Counted from the first letter of the stretch, positions 10,101 through 18,771 are shown. The stretch is DNA of 64,000 nucleotides from Melioribacter sp. (GCA_020723965.1 DYHW01000001.1:420587-484586); one strand, 5' to 3'. Notes: generated from the sequence alone by a model not told the origin. A program made the numbers and translations.

Positions 10101-11725
10101 TCGAAAGAGATACTTCCTTTGAGCGATGTTTCGGCATTTTCGCTTTTAGCGTCAACATACAGGTCTATATTACTATCTTTTGCTTTTGAATGGAGATTAA
10201 ACTTTTCAATTGTAACTTCATCAACTGTTGTGTCAAAAATATTAAGTTTCAAATCGGCTGCTAAATCGGCGGGCGATATGCCTTTACCTGTAATTATGCC
10301 TTCAGAGTTGAGCGATGTGATTACGCCAAGTATCGGATGAAGATTCAAATTCTCTGTTTCAAATTTTATATCGTAGGTCATTGGTTTAATGCCTACATTC
10401 ATAGCGGCTTGGCAGGTTAATTTTCCTTCATCAACATAGCTTATAAATTTTGTTTTAAAGTTTGTGGGTTCGCCTTCGTATTCAATATTTACGCCTCTGA
10501 GAATAAGTTTTGCATATTCAGGAAGTTCAAGTGAAGGGAGAAGCAGATTAACATCTTTATAGTTAATATCTGTGTTCCTTACTTTTGCGCGGATAAATAA
10601 ATTTTCTGGAGTATTGAGATTTAAAATTTGAGCGTCTCCCTCAATATGAGTGTCGCGATAATCAAGAGAGAGTCTTTCAACTCTGAATGAACCGAACTTT
10701 CCGCGTGCTTTTAAATCAAATGAAGGGCTGCCTTTTAAAATTTCTGTGCTGTAAATAAACGAAGAAAGATCATCAAAATTAAAAGGCGTTGCTTTCAGCT
10801 CTACAGTTACCGGGTAATTTTCGAAGTCTTTAATTACAATGTTGCTGAAAATATTCAAACTGTCGATCCGCGCGTTAATCCTAATTTCTGAACTATCGGT
10901 TAACAAATAAAAGTTCTTAACGCTCGCAAATTCTTTAGTAACTGCAAACTCGCCGGAAATATACCTGAGGTTAAACCGCGCAACATTAGGTTTGAAAGTG
11001 AATTCATTTAGTATCAGTAAGTAATTGGAATTGTGAAGATCAGCAAAAGCCTGCGCTGAAAAGTTTAGATGTTCAATTCGTAGATCGTCAAAATTTAGCG
11101 TCGGATAAATTTTATTCGATTTATAATTTCCAAAAGACTGCCTAATGAAATTTATGTTGTTCAGTTGCAAGTCGTTTACCTGGATCATGAACGAGAAAGA
11201 TGTTTTTGTTGTGTCTTCCGGTTTTGATTTTATCAGTTTTGAAAAATTCCACTCGCCGTTGGCATCTTCAAGCATCTGAATCTTTACATCATTTAAGAAA
11301 ATTTTGCGGAGGTAAATTTTTTTGAGTAGTAGTTGAAGCGGACTTGTTTTTACTTCTATGTTGTTCGCAAAAAGCAGAGTGTCTTTTTCCATTACAATGG
11401 AAGTGTTCCTTAAAAAAATGGAAGTAAAGAGTGTGCCGTCGATCCTCTCGATGTTAAGTTTTCCGTTCAATTCCGTATTTGCAAGTTCAATAACTTTTTC
11501 TTGCAATAGATTGCGGAAAGTTTTTGTTTGAGTAAAACCGAAGAGAACCAACAGCGCAATAACCATTCCAAGAAAGACCATAATAAACGCATTAACTATC
11601 TTTCGGAAAAGAGTGCGCTTTACAATCGGCTTTTCAAGATTATCTAAAACACAATCTGCAATCTGCTCGTTCTCATTGTTGTGATCATGCTCTTGAAGCT
11701 GTTCTTTGTCTTTTTCTTCTATCAT
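7163..11725 (-). CDS. tamB: TamB-like translocation and assembly module / inter-membrane lipid transport protein (DUF490)
   Basis: A 1520-residue protein with a charged cytoplasmic N-terminus, one membrane segment (about residues 46-68, AFIMVFLGMVIALLVLFGF), a very long repetitive beta-rich region of the AsmA/TamB type (many copies of short strands such as LKGSISFDN or LSVKATGISG) and a C-terminal DUF490 region with GALELLEGSKLEF and KIKIKGPLSDL. TamB proteins span the periplasm as a hydrophobic beta-groove; they were linked to autotransporter assembly with TamA and more recently to phospholipid transfer. No tamA is adjacent, so a bamA-like protein would be the partner. Its ATG overlaps the TAA of rfaE2. 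Confidence 0.85.
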   Translation of the reverse strand: MIEEKDKEQLQEHDHNNENEQIADCVLDNLEKPIVKRTLFRKIVNAFIMVFLGMVIALLVLFGFTQTKTFRNLLQEKVIELANTELNGKLNIERIDGTLFTSIFLRNTSIVMEKDTLLFANNIEVKTSPLQLLLKKIYLRKIFLNDVKIQMLEDANGEWNFSKLIKSKPEDTTKTSFSFMIQVNDLQLNNINFIRQSFGNYKSNKIYPTLNFDDLRIEHLNFSAQAFADLHNSNYLLILNEFTFKPNVARFNLRYISGEFAVTKEFASVKNFYLLTDSSEIRINARIDSLNIFSNIVIKDFENYPVTVELKATPFNFDDLSSFIYSTEILKGSPSFDLKARGKFGSFRVERLSLDYRDTHIEGDAQILNLNTPENLFIRAKVRNTDINYKDVNLLLPSLELPEYAKLILRGVNIEYEGEPTNFKTKFISYVDEGKLTCQAAMNVGIKPMTYDIKFETENLNLHPILGVITSLNSEGIITGKGISPADLAADLKLNIFDTTVDEVTIEKFNLHSKAKDSNIDLYVDAKSENAETSLKGSISFDNDTIPSYSLAGRLNKLDLSKFIKEELYESNLNFIFSAEGKNLDPDEINARFSLTIESSQLRDKKIDRSSIEATFKKDSTHREIILTSDLADFKINGNFSLKKAVELITFEANTISKIVADKLNELNPLAVIQQEDKKDSVSIGLPEIANADLTLDYEFKIKDFELIAMLLGKDQLNIAGSGSGSISNQAPNFSVSTELKLDYLVMLQKGSTIYLSDILADFNFTRDNRSNSFDKLFGTGSLTGKRFYSGSDIRSINADIIFNQSKMFFNASAKIDDLMNFESEGIIKMTPREQQLLVNNLSFIYDGIEWTNKDTMKVLFNPDYFKIVQCQMESGDALITAGGVIKNSGEQNLSVKATGISGQILEKYFLGYSDDQFSADGSLDAKMNGTFENPVINLLFDLKDLQLASTKLGGIKGTADYSDKKLSASLLFLDEAANANKPKLLLKGNFPIDLSFSSVSERLLGDEPLSIQLKSSRFDMNSLGRIIPGVANQHGILSADVDVSGSFKNPVYSGFINLTEGFFRSTYNNLDYKCGLKLNFEKKGISVDSVFVANADVSKYKGELKGVGAIMLDGFSIEDLELRFFGNLTLLSEQSQSVSPLFYGNLMLETNGDWILTKRGEKYFFKGNTLLKNVNLVYTTGYESRSGASKNFNFVFIEDSTKIDRALLQFQKVLLKEKALRQQTEKERALPLNFNYEIGISIEDNAKLEFILAQAINQKLIVELRGDLKYDSFNGDSRAQGALELLEGSKLEFFKIFDAVGIIRFESDITNPYLDITSTYTSDYINPRDESGTTEDVAIKIKIKGPLSDLGKSLAGNQESISVYLGARNIQNNLRETRYDYADAFSFILFGKFKDDLTAQDKAEVAGQTSLIGNTATSFLGSILTSFVNSTVGDLVNNISISQAGEFTKFSLSGKIQNLRYSFGGTTEVFQNIYKANVKLEYLFGPKFLLRLERKDPLISSFGLGDKITEMALKYKFEF

Positions 11726-12207
11726 TATTTGTTGAATCTTTCAAGTACTATTTGAACGATATTTGTTGTTGACTGATTATTGACGAACTGTATAGTTTCG
11801 ACGCTTCCTCCATTGGCTTCAACGATATCTCTACCAACAATATTTTCGATTGCCCAATCTGCGCCTTTAACCAAAACATCGGGCACAATTTTTTTGATTA
11901 CTTCGTAAGGGGTCTCTTCGTCAAATAAGAGAACATAATCTACAGGTTTAAGCGATGCGATAATAAATGCTCTTTCGTGCTGCGGCACAATGGGGCGCAA
12001 TTCTCCTTTTATTTTGCGCACGGATGAATCGGAATTTAAAGCGATTATTAAAACATCTCCCTTCTCTTTTGCCTTTGTTAAATAATCAACATGCCCGGCG
12101 TGGAGTATATCGAATACGCCGTTGGTAAAAACAACTTTTTTATTCTGCTGTTTCAAATTTTTTCTGATTTCAACAATTTCATCTAAAGTTTTTATTGAAG
12201 AATTCAT
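11725..12207 (-). CDS. rfaE2: D-glycero-beta-D-manno-heptose 1-phosphate adenylyltransferase
   Basis: Transfers AMP to heptose 1-phosphate, giving ADP-heptose for the lipopolysaccharide inner core. In E. coli this is the C-terminal half of HldE; here it is a free 160-residue protein. The nucleotidyltransferase signature is clear: FTNGVFDILHAGH at residues 27-39 with the HxGH-type site at 36-39, then NSDSSVRKIKG and the ISSTK-like NNQSTTNIV near the end. The start overlaps the stop of the kinase gene by 4 bases, so both activities are translationally coupled despite being split. Confidence 0.93.
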   Translation of the reverse strand: MNSSIKTLDEIVEIRKNLKQQNKKVVFTNGVFDILHAGHVDYLTKAKEKGDVLIIALNSDSSVRKIKGELRPIVPQHERAFIIASLKPVDYVLLFDEETPYEVIKKIVPDVLVKGADWAIENIVGRDIVEANGGSVETIQFVNNQSTTNIVQIVLERFNK

Positions 12208-13199
12208 GTGAGTTCTTTCTCTACAGCGTTGAACAAAACATCTAATTCGATAGGAACAATGCCGACTTCTTGGCAGACAATTCCGCCGGCGTAGTTTGCA
12301 AGATAAGCAGCATCATAAATATCTGCGCCGGCTGTAAGTGCCATTGTAAGTGTTGAAATAACCGTATCGCCTGCGCCGGAAACATCCGCAACTTTTCTTG
12401 CTTTTGTAGGTATTCTTCTTTCCGGTTTATCTTTTTCGAAAAGAGCAATTCCATTTTCACCAAGAGTTAGCAGAATATATTTGCAGTTGAACCGTTCTAA
12501 TAATTTTTGCCCTGCTTTGCTTATATCTTCTTCACAGTTAATTCTGATTCCAAGAGAGTCTTCGGTTTCTTTTCTGTTTGGCTTAAATACGGTAACGTTT
12601 TGATACGAAAAAAAATTGTTGAACTTCGGATCGACCGTAATATTTTTTTTTGCTTTGAGAGCAAGCTCGATAATCTGTTTAATCAAATTTTCTGTAAGAA
12701 CGCCCTTGTTGTAATCTTGTAAAATGATAGCGTCAATTTTGTTCAACTCTTTTTTCAGTTTTTCTAAAATTTTCTTTTCTGTATCAGCAGAAATTGGATT
12801 ATTGTTTTCTTTATCAATTCGAACGATGTGTTGGTTATTGGCAATAACGCGTGTCTTTGCCGTAGTGGGTCTTTTCTTTTCTGTTATAATTCCTTTTTCC
12901 GTTATTCCTTTTTCCTTCATTAGTTTGCAAAGTATTCGGCCGTCGTTATCGTTGCCAATTACACCGAAGGGGAAAGGAATGCCCCCAAGCGTTAAAATAT
13001 TATGTGCAACATTCATTGCCCCGCCGAAACGGAAGAACTCTTCATCTATTTCAACAATAGGAACAGGAGCTTCCGGAGAAATTCTTTTTACGGCGCCCCA
13101 GAAATAACCATCGAGCATCATATCGCCAATAATTGCGATACGCTTTCCATAAAAATGTTTTTTCAAATTGTTTAGTTTTTTGAGAGAAGTGTTAATCAT
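12204..13199 (-). CDS. rfaE1: D-glycero-beta-D-manno-heptose-7-phosphate kinase
   Basis: PfkB/ribokinase-family sugar kinase that makes heptose 1,7-bisphosphate, the step before the phosphatase and adenylyltransferase of ADP-heptose synthesis. It matches the N-terminal half of HldE: IIGDMMLDGYFWG near the start, the FRFGGAMNVAHN substrate segment, and VSGAGDT near residue 275 with the catalytic Asp. I place the start at the ATG at 13199, giving 331 residues. It overlaps the preceding stop as ATGA and is preceded by GAGG at normal spacing. A longer reading from 13220 would extend into the upstream gene without support. Confidence 0.93.
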   Translation of the reverse strand: MINTSLKKLNNLKKHFYGKRIAIIGDMMLDGYFWGAVKRISPEAPVPIVEIDEEFFRFGGAMNVAHNILTLGGIPFPFGVIGNDNDGRILCKLMKEKGITEKGIITEKKRPTTAKTRVIANNQHIVRIDKENNNPISADTEKKILEKLKKELNKIDAIILQDYNKGVLTENLIKQIIELALKAKKNITVDPKFNNFFSYQNVTVFKPNRKETEDSLGIRINCEEDISKAGQKLLERFNCKYILLTLGENGIALFEKDKPERRIPTKARKVADVSGAGDTVISTLTMALTAGADIYDAAYLANYAGGIVCQEVGIVPIELDVLFNAVEKELT

Positions 13200-14284
13200 T
13201 TTTTTACCTCGCTTTTCCACTGTGCAAGCTTATTGAAGAAATTGACCTTAATCAATCCGGACTCCGATCCAAGCCACAAATTTGTCCCGTCAAAGAAAAT
13301 AGAATAAATTGTGCGCGGAATTCTTTCATCGCGAATAGGAATGATCTGATTCGTCAATCGGTTTATTAAAACTAACCCGCGCCCAAATGTTTCTTTAGTA
13401 GTTTTACCAAACTGATATAAAGATGCCCAAATATAATTCCCAGTTCGTTCTAAATCATATACTCCATTGGCAGGCAGCCCTTTAGTGTCGTCTATTTTAA
13501 GCCAATCGTTTTTGCGGTTGTAGCGGAATAATCCGCCAACATTAAATTCTGGGCGTTCAGCAGTTATAAATTCATCCAATCCGATCCAAACATTTTCGCG
13601 TTCGCATAAAAGTGAAGAGATAGAAACTTGTTCTCCGACGCCGTTGAAATAATTGTATCGGTTATCATAAAAAGTTATAGCCCCATTGTTATTCAAGTTT
13701 TCCGATTTATCATACTTATGTAAGCCGGCTTCGCTGCCAAACCAAACAACGGAATCACCGTCGACGCGTATGAATTTAATTGTATTGGTTTTTTCGTTGC
13801 CTCGGACGGTTAGATCATAATCTGTAAATTTTTTTGAATTGAGATCAAGTTTAGTAAGGTATTTGAATCGACCTATCCATAGAACGTTTTCGTATTTATC
13901 GAATGCGAGTGAGCGGATCCAATTAGCAAGCTGCCCGCCCAAACTGAACTTTCTTTTTGTCCAGCTTTCCCGATTTTTTTCTAAAATAAATAAACCGTCG
14001 ATTGAACCTGCCCAGACAAAATCATCATTTGCCGCAATGCAGTAAAAAAAATCGTGCTGTAAATTTCCCTGCGCAGTTGAGTAATGTGTCCATTGATTAC
14101 GCTTGGGAGAAAATTTATAAATTCCATTTCCGTTAGTAGCAAACCAGATATTAGAGCCGTCGCTTGTTATATCCAGTACTTGAGAATCACGCAAGAAAAA
14201 CTCTAAGTCGATATCATCTTGCGCATTGATTTGTGCGCCTATCAATAAAAAAACTATCAAAAATATTTTTTGCATATTGTTCAT
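13196..14284 (-). CDS. Secreted two-component-regulator-type beta-propeller protein, no kinase part
   Basis: A 362-residue protein with a signal peptide (FLIVFLLIGAQINAQ) followed by blades typical of the Reg_prop sensor domains of hybrid two-component systems: IWFATNGNGIYKFSP, FVWAGSIDGLFIL, VLWIGRFKYLTKL, VVWFGSEAGLHKYD and LWLGSESGLIKV. In hybrid sensors these blades form the periplasmic ligand-binding part. Here nothing follows them: there is no transmembrane, kinase or regulator domain. It is the first gene of the operon with rfaE1, and the ATGA overlap implies translational coupling to it. The role is unknown; a periplasmic or surface binding protein is my inference. Confidence 0.75.
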   Translation of the reverse strand: MNNMQKIFLIVFLLIGAQINAQDDIDLEFFLRDSQVLDITSDGSNIWFATNGNGIYKFSPKRNQWTHYSTAQGNLQHDFFYCIAANDDFVWAGSIDGLFILEKNRESWTKRKFSLGGQLANWIRSLAFDKYENVLWIGRFKYLTKLDLNSKKFTDYDLTVRGNEKTNTIKFIRVDGDSVVWFGSEAGLHKYDKSENLNNNGAITFYDNRYNYFNGVGEQVSISSLLCERENVWIGLDEFITAERPEFNVGGLFRYNRKNDWLKIDDTKGLPANGVYDLERTGNYIWASLYQFGKTTKETFGRGLVLINRLTNQIIPIRDERIPRTIYSIFFDGTNLWLGSESGLIKVNFFNKLAQWKSEVKK

Positions 14285-14562
14285 TTTAGTTGCGGAAATT
14301 TATTTATCTCGATAAGGAAATTTAACACTAAGATAAACATGATGAAAATTTTTTCGGAAAGAATATTAAGCGTCTTTAGTTTAGCTGACTGCACAGCGCG
14401 TAATTTTTAACAATTCTATTTTTTCACATTTCTAATTTCATTGGCTCATTGTGAATGTAATTTCTGATTTGAAACAGTTCTTTTTCTGCTGAGCATTCGT
14501 AACAGAAATGTTACAAGAATTTACACGAGCTAATTCATGCTTCAGTAATATTTTGATAACTA
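14285..14562. other. Non-coding gap before the hairpin cassette
   Basis: About 280 bases upstream of the propeller gene with no credible ORF on either strand. I see no promoter with a good TTGACA box and no tRNA or riboswitch-like fold. It should hold the promoter of the minus-strand operon starting at 14284, but I cannot point to it. Confidence 0.4.
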
Positions 14563-14759
14563 ACTGAAGTTACGCAAAATTCATATTTGGATATTTTTAA
14601 TAGCCACGACCTTTAGGTCGTGGAATAGTATTTCACCAACAAATTGGCTTTAGCCACAATTTTAGGACAATTTTGGCTAAAGCCCGGATTATCGAGGTTC
14701 ATTTTTATCCCCGACATAAATGTCGGGGATACTTAAACCAAAGCTTGCGTAACTTCAGT
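14563..14759. repeat. 197-bp cassette of three hairpins bounded by 15-bp inverted repeats
   Basis: ACTGAAGTTACGCAA at 14563-14577 is repeated exactly in inverse orientation at 14745-14759. Between them lie three strong palindromes: CCACGACCT/AGGTCGTGG (14604-14623, 2-base loop), GGCTTTAGCCA/TGGCTAAAGCC (14646-14656 and 14674-14684) and ATCCCCGACA/TGTCGGGGAT (14707-14730, loop TAAA). There is no ORF inside. The design resembles a non-autonomous REP/MITE-like element. The right end overlaps the last codons of the LipM-like gene (stop at 14755-14757). Confidence 0.8.
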
Positions 14760-15510
14760 AACTAAGCAGAGTGTAAGATATTGAGTTTTCAAATTTGATC
14801 TGCCATACAGACTCGAAACCTAATATTAAACAAGTTTTCAGTTTTTCGTAGTCAATCTTTTTTTTTAGAATCGTTTCAAGCTCAGTAGTTTTTTGTTCCA
14901 ATTCATTTCGAAGTAATTTTTTTATTTGCTCATCTGTATTAAGATAATCTGCAAGTTTTTTATGAAAAGAACCGCAGAGGATTGAACCGTGCTGTAATAT
15001 TGTATTGTTCATTTTTCGCTGTGCGCTTCCAATAAGTTTTTTCCCGGCAAATTTAACTTCATTTTTAGCTGAGCTAGCAAAGCATAAAATGCCGCTTGGT
15101 ACTTCGATAAGTTGCGGAAAGTTTGGCTGTGTGTTTTCTAATTCTAACTTTGAAAGCGCTTGGTCGTATATGGTCAGACCAATAATTAAAGCTGTTGATA
15201 TTTTATGATAAACTTCATGCGTCGAGAATTGATGATTGACAGGAATAACTACTGAATATGTCAGTTCTTCAGCATGAAGAATCGCACGTCCGCCGGTAGG
15301 ACGTTTTACGATATCAATTCCATCAGCGTTAGTTTTTTCAAGATTTATATCATCGAACGATTGATTAGCGCCGAGCGAAATACAATAGGGATTCCATCTG
15401 AAAATTCTGAAAAACGCTTCATCACTTTTATATTGTTGCGCAAGTTCAATGTCGAACTGCATATTGAACTCTCCGGTGTTGGAACCGGAGTCGATGAAAT
15501 GCCATTTCAT
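14755..15510 (-). CDS. Lipoate-protein ligase / octanoyltransferase, LipM-like
   Basis: Member of the biotin/lipoate protein ligase (BPL_LplA_LipB) family, 251 residues. The segment KRPTGGRAILHAEELTYSV (69-87) is the substrate-binding motif and AGKKLIGSAQRK (156-167) holds the lysine that holds the acyl group. C143 in GILCFASSAKNE sits where LipM of Bacillus subtilis has its catalytic cysteine, so octanoyl transfer from ACP to GcvH/E2 is more likely than ATP-dependent ligation; this is inference from motif position. Its start overlaps the lpxA stop by 4 bases. The last residues and TGA stop fall inside the terminal repeat of the hairpin cassette, so the native C-terminus may have been altered. 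Confidence 0.8.
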   Translation of the reverse strand: MKWHFIDSGSNTGEFNMQFDIELAQQYKSDEAFFRIFRWNPYCISLGANQSFDDINLEKTNADGIDIVKRPTGGRAILHAEELTYSVVIPVNHQFSTHEVYHKISTALIIGLTIYDQALSKLELENTQPNFPQLIEVPSGILCFASSAKNEVKFAGKKLIGSAQRKMNNTILQHGSILCGSFHKKLADYLNTDEQIKKLLRNELEQKTTELETILKKKIDYEKLKTCLILGFESVWQIKFENSISYTLLSY

Positions 15511-16292
15511 TTTCGAACGATCCCGCGGGTCGCATTTGCAATGAATTCAAGAATATTTTTTACAACAGCGCTATCGCCAAACTGATTGGCAATCTTTTCT
15601 TTTGCCTTTGTGAAAGTTAATCCGGATAAATATAAAATGCGGTAAGCTTCTTTGATCGTGTTAATTTCTTCAACAGAAAAACCTCTTCTTCGTAAACCGA
15701 TTTTATTTATTCCTTCGAATCTTCCCGGTGAACCTTGGACCATCAAATAGGGAGGAACATCGGCAGTAATTTTTGTGCCGCCTCCAATCATTACATGCGC
15801 ACCAATTTTTGAAAATTGATGTATTGCAGTTAAGCCGCCAATAATAACCCAATCGCCAATTTTGCAATGACCGCCCATCTGTGCCGCATTTGCTATAATT
15901 ACATTGTTTCCAACAATACAATCGTGCGCAACATGCGTGTATGCCATTAGCAAACAATTATTGCCTATAGATGATTTTCCTGTAGCGTGTGTTCCGCGGT
16001 GTAAAGCAGCAAACTCGCGTATCTGTGTATCATTGCCAATAATGAATAAACTTTTTTCATTTCCGAACTTTAGATCTTGCGGAGTATTTGCAACCGAAAC
16101 GCCCTGAAAAATTTTAACACGGCTTCCGATACGAGCGCCGTCATAAATAACGGAATGAGAACTGATCTGAGTGTCATTTCCAATTTCAACATCGTCATGA
16201 ATAATTGTGAAAGGTCCTACAGAAACGTTATCTCCTAATTTAGCTTTTGGGCTTACTATTGCAGTGGGGTGTATGTTGACCATATTCATCAA
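15507..16292 (-). CDS. lpxA: Acyl-ACP--UDP-N-acetylglucosamine O-acyltransferase
   Basis: First step of lipid A synthesis: moves a 3-hydroxyacyl chain from ACP to the 3-OH of UDP-GlcNAc. The 261 residues consist of a left-handed beta-helix built from hexapeptide repeats (IGNDTQI, IGNNCLL, VGNNVII, IGDWVII), with the catalytic histidine at H123 in AYTHVAHDCIVGN and the C-terminal helical domain (KIGLRRRGFSVEEINTIKEAYRIL). The start has several Met choices (MMNMVNIHPTAI); MVNIHPTAIV matches the family N-terminus best, a difference of three residues. It lies between lpxC-fabZ (2-base gap) and the LipM-like gene. Confidence 0.96.
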   Translation of the reverse strand: MMNMVNIHPTAIVSPKAKLGDNVSVGPFTIIHDDVEIGNDTQISSHSVIYDGARIGSRVKIFQGVSVANTPQDLKFGNEKSLFIIGNDTQIREFAALHRGTHATGKSSIGNNCLLMAYTHVAHDCIVGNNVIIANAAQMGGHCKIGDWVIIGGLTAIHQFSKIGAHVMIGGGTKITADVPPYLMVQGSPGRFEGINKIGLRRRGFSVEEINTIKEAYRILYLSGLTFTKAKEKIANQFGDSAVVKNILEFIANATRGIVRK

Positions 16293-16294
16293 TA

Positions 16295-17707
16295 TTAGTT
16301 TTGAGGTTTGTTTTCTTTAGGAACTATAGCTGCCATAAAATCAGCTTCTGCAACTAAATTGCCGTCTACATAAGCAGATCCTTTCAATGAAAAATACTTT
16401 CCTCCTTTAGTGTTTACTAATTCGGCTTCGAGCATAATCTGATCGCCTGGCGAAACTGGTTTTCTAAATTTTGCATTGTTGATGCTCATAAAATAAACGA
16501 GATAATTTTCAGGATCGAGAAAAGAATTCAATAATAATATTCCGCTTACTTGCGCCATAGCTTCTACTATAAGAACTCCAGGCATAACGGGTTGACCCGG
16601 AAAATGTCCGTTAAAAAATGGTTCATTTATAGTTACGTTCTTAACACCAACAACTTTTTTGTCAAGCTCTAGATGAATGATTTTATCGACAAGCAGGAAT
16701 GGGTATCTATGAGGCAGAATTCTTTGAATCGCATTTATATCAAAAACAACGCCCTCCTTTTTTACAAACTGATATTTCTTAACAAATTTTTTCTGTTGAT
16801 AAAGCTGACGAATTTTTTTTGCAAACTCTACATTTGCTTTATGACCGGGACGTGCTGCAAGAATTTGGGCTTTAATTGGAACACCAATAAGAGCAAGGTC
16901 TCCAATCAGGTCTAAAAGTTTATGCCGTGCCGGCTCGTTACGGAAACGGAGTTTGTTATTATCTAAATAACCGTTTATCACATTTAGATCATGACCAAGA
17001 TTTAATTTTCTTTTTAAGCTTTCTAATTTTCCATTGTCAATTTCATGATCTACAATCACAACAGCATTATCAATATTACCCCCTTTAATTAGCCCGCTAT
17101 CTGCAAGCGCTTCAACTTCACTCAAAAAACAGAAAGTTCTTGCCGAAGCAAATTCCGTAACAAATTCTTTTTCTAAATCGAACAAACCGCTGTGCTGGCT
17201 GCCGAGGGCTGGATTTTCATAATCGATCATAACGGAAATTCGATAACCATCCAGAGGCAAAGCTGCAATATCAATCTTTTCCTCTTCATTGTGATACATA
17301 ACGGTTTGATCTATTACTAAATAATCTTTTGGTGTTTCTTGCTGAACAAAACCAGCTTCGAGAAGTTTTTCAACGTAGGGCATTGCGCTGCCATCACCAA
17401 CAGGCGGCTCAATTCCATCTAATTCAATAATTATGTTATCTATTTGAAGTCCAACTATTGAAGCGAGCACATGTTCGATAGTATTAACTTTAGCGTCGCC
17501 TAAACCTATAGTTGTTCCGCGGGAAATATCTATTACATAATCTGCGTTGGCAGGAATTTCCGGGTTACCGCCTAAATCAACTCTAACAAAACGAATTCCG
17601 TAATTATCCGGAGCTGGTTTAAATGTCATTGTGCAAGTAGTACCTGTATGTAAACCGATGCCTGAAATAGAGATCGGCTTAGCAATAGTTCGTTGTAATT
17701 CGAGCAT
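16295..17707 (-). CDS. lpxC/fabZ: Bifunctional UDP-3-O-acyl-N-acetylglucosamine deacetylase / 3-hydroxyacyl-ACP dehydratase
   Basis: A 470-residue fusion of two lipid A/fatty acid enzymes. Residues 1 to about 300 are LpxC, the committed zinc deacetylase: zinc ligands H79 (NTIEHVLAS), H262 and D266 (RHKLLD), with the active-site H289 (RPGHKAN). Residues about 318-465 are FabZ: HRYPFLLVD with the catalytic H333 and PGVLIVEAMAQ with E382. Such fusions are known in Bacteroidetes/Chlorobi relatives and tie deacetylase level to 3-hydroxyacyl-ACP use. The ATG shares one base with the lpxD stop (TGATG). Confidence 0.96.
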   Translation of the reverse strand: MLELQRTIAKPISISGIGLHTGTTCTMTFKPAPDNYGIRFVRVDLGGNPEIPANADYVIDISRGTTIGLGDAKVNTIEHVLASIVGLQIDNIIIELDGIEPPVGDGSAMPYVEKLLEAGFVQQETPKDYLVIDQTVMYHNEEEKIDIAALPLDGYRISVMIDYENPALGSQHSGLFDLEKEFVTEFASARTFCFLSEVEALADSGLIKGGNIDNAVVIVDHEIDNGKLESLKRKLNLGHDLNVINGYLDNNKLRFRNEPARHKLLDLIGDLALIGVPIKAQILAARPGHKANVEFAKKIRQLYQQKKFVKKYQFVKKEGVVFDINAIQRILPHRYPFLLVDKIIHLELDKKVVGVKNVTINEPFFNGHFPGQPVMPGVLIVEAMAQVSGILLLNSFLDPENYLVYFMSINNAKFRKPVSPGDQIMLEAELVNTKGGKYFSLKGSAYVDGNLVAEADFMAAIVPKENKPQN

Positions 17708-18765
17708 CAGTTGTCTTCCGAATTTAGTTGCGAAATTTTTATTTCCAAAAATGCAATTTTTTCTTCTAATTTTTTAATTTTTTCTGCGTAAGTAGGAAGG
17801 TTGCGGATATGCGCTTCTGTTCGTAATGATTGAGACAATTCTTGAACAGGTGTTCCCCGGTATTTTCCCGGCTTATCGATCGACTTTGAAACGCCCGATT
17901 GCGCAGTAACAACAACACCATCGCCAATTTTTATGTGCCCTACAACTCCGGCTTGACCGGCAAGAATACAGTTCTTACCAATTGTTGTGCTTCCTGCAAT
18001 TCCGGTTTGAGCAATGATAAAACTATTTTCTCCAATTACAACGTTGTGAGCAATCTGAACAAGATTATCTACCTTTACTCCTTTCTTGATTATGGTAGAA
18101 CCGAGCGTTGCGCGGTCTACCGATACGTTCGAACCAAGCTCAACATTGTCTTCAATAATTACATTGCCAATTTGTGGCACTTTTTCATGTTCATTTTTTT
18201 CATTTGTGATGTATCCGAAACCGTCAGAGCCAATTACTGTATTTGAATGAATGATAACATTATTTCCTAAGACACAATTTTCGCGCACTGATACATTTGG
18301 ATAAATTAAACAGTTGCTGCCTACTTTCACATTTTCTAAAAGAACAGAGTTGTGATGAATTATCGAGTTATCGCCAATAATACATCCGGCAGAGACAACA
18401 ACATTTTTTCCGGCAGCAACATTTTTTCCGATCTGTGCCGTCGAATCAACAAAAGCTGATTTATCAATTCCGCTCAAATTGATTTTTGGCAAAAGAAAAG
18501 CAGTTATAATTTTTTGAATCGCAGCGTTCGGGTTCTTTACTTCGATGTAGCTTAGATCGTCTCTAATTTTTTTGAATTCAGGAGCGATTAAAACAGCCGA
18601 AGCTTTGGTGGTAGCAAGTTCTTTTTCGTAAGTCTTAAGGTAAAGGAAAGTAAGCTCTCCTTTTTTTGCTTCTTCAATTTTGGCAAGTCCAGTTATCTCA
18701 ATTTCCGGATTACCAAAAACGACACCGCCGACAAAGTCGGCGGCTTCTTTTAATTTTATTTTCAT
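17707..18765 (-). CDS. lpxD: UDP-3-O-(3-hydroxyacyl)glucosamine N-acyltransferase
   Basis: Third acylation-pathway enzyme of lipid A, adding a 3-hydroxyacyl chain to the 2-amino group. The 352 residues comprise an N-terminal uridine-binding domain (1-100), a left-handed beta-helix of hexapeptide repeats ([16 protein letters not shown] and following), the catalytic histidine at H240 in [10 protein letters not shown], the substrate segment GSDGFGYI near 180, and a C-terminal helix ([19 protein letters not shown]) likely to trimerise as a coiled coil. It lies 6 bases after the first of the two skp-like genes. Confidence 0.96.
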   Translation of the reverse strand: MKIKLKEAADFVGGVVFGNPEIEITGLAKIEEAKKGELTFLYLKTYEKELATTKASAVLIAPEFKKIRDDLSYIEVKNPNAAIQKIITAFLLPKINLSGIDKSAFVDSTAQIGKNVAAGKNVVVSAGCIIGDNSIIHHNSVLLENVKVGSNCLIYPNVSVRENCVLGNNVIIHSNTVIGSDGFGYITNEKNEHEKVPQIGNVIIEDNVELGSNVSVDRATLGSTIIKKGVKVDNLVQIAHNVVIGENSFIIAQTGIAGSTTIGKNCILAGQAGVVGHIKIGDGVVVTAQSGVSKSIDKPGKYRGTPVQELSQSLRTEAHIRNLPTYAEKIKKLEEKIAFLEIKISQLNSEDN

Positions 18766-18771
18766 AAAAAC

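Noticed and set aside
12242..12463. 73-codon minus-strand frame inside rfaE1
   Set aside because: Out-of-frame shadow of the PfkB C-terminal part.
15703..15957. Cys/Trp-rich minus-strand frame within lpxA
   Set aside because: A frame shadow of the lpxA hexapeptide repeats on the same strand; not credible as a protein.
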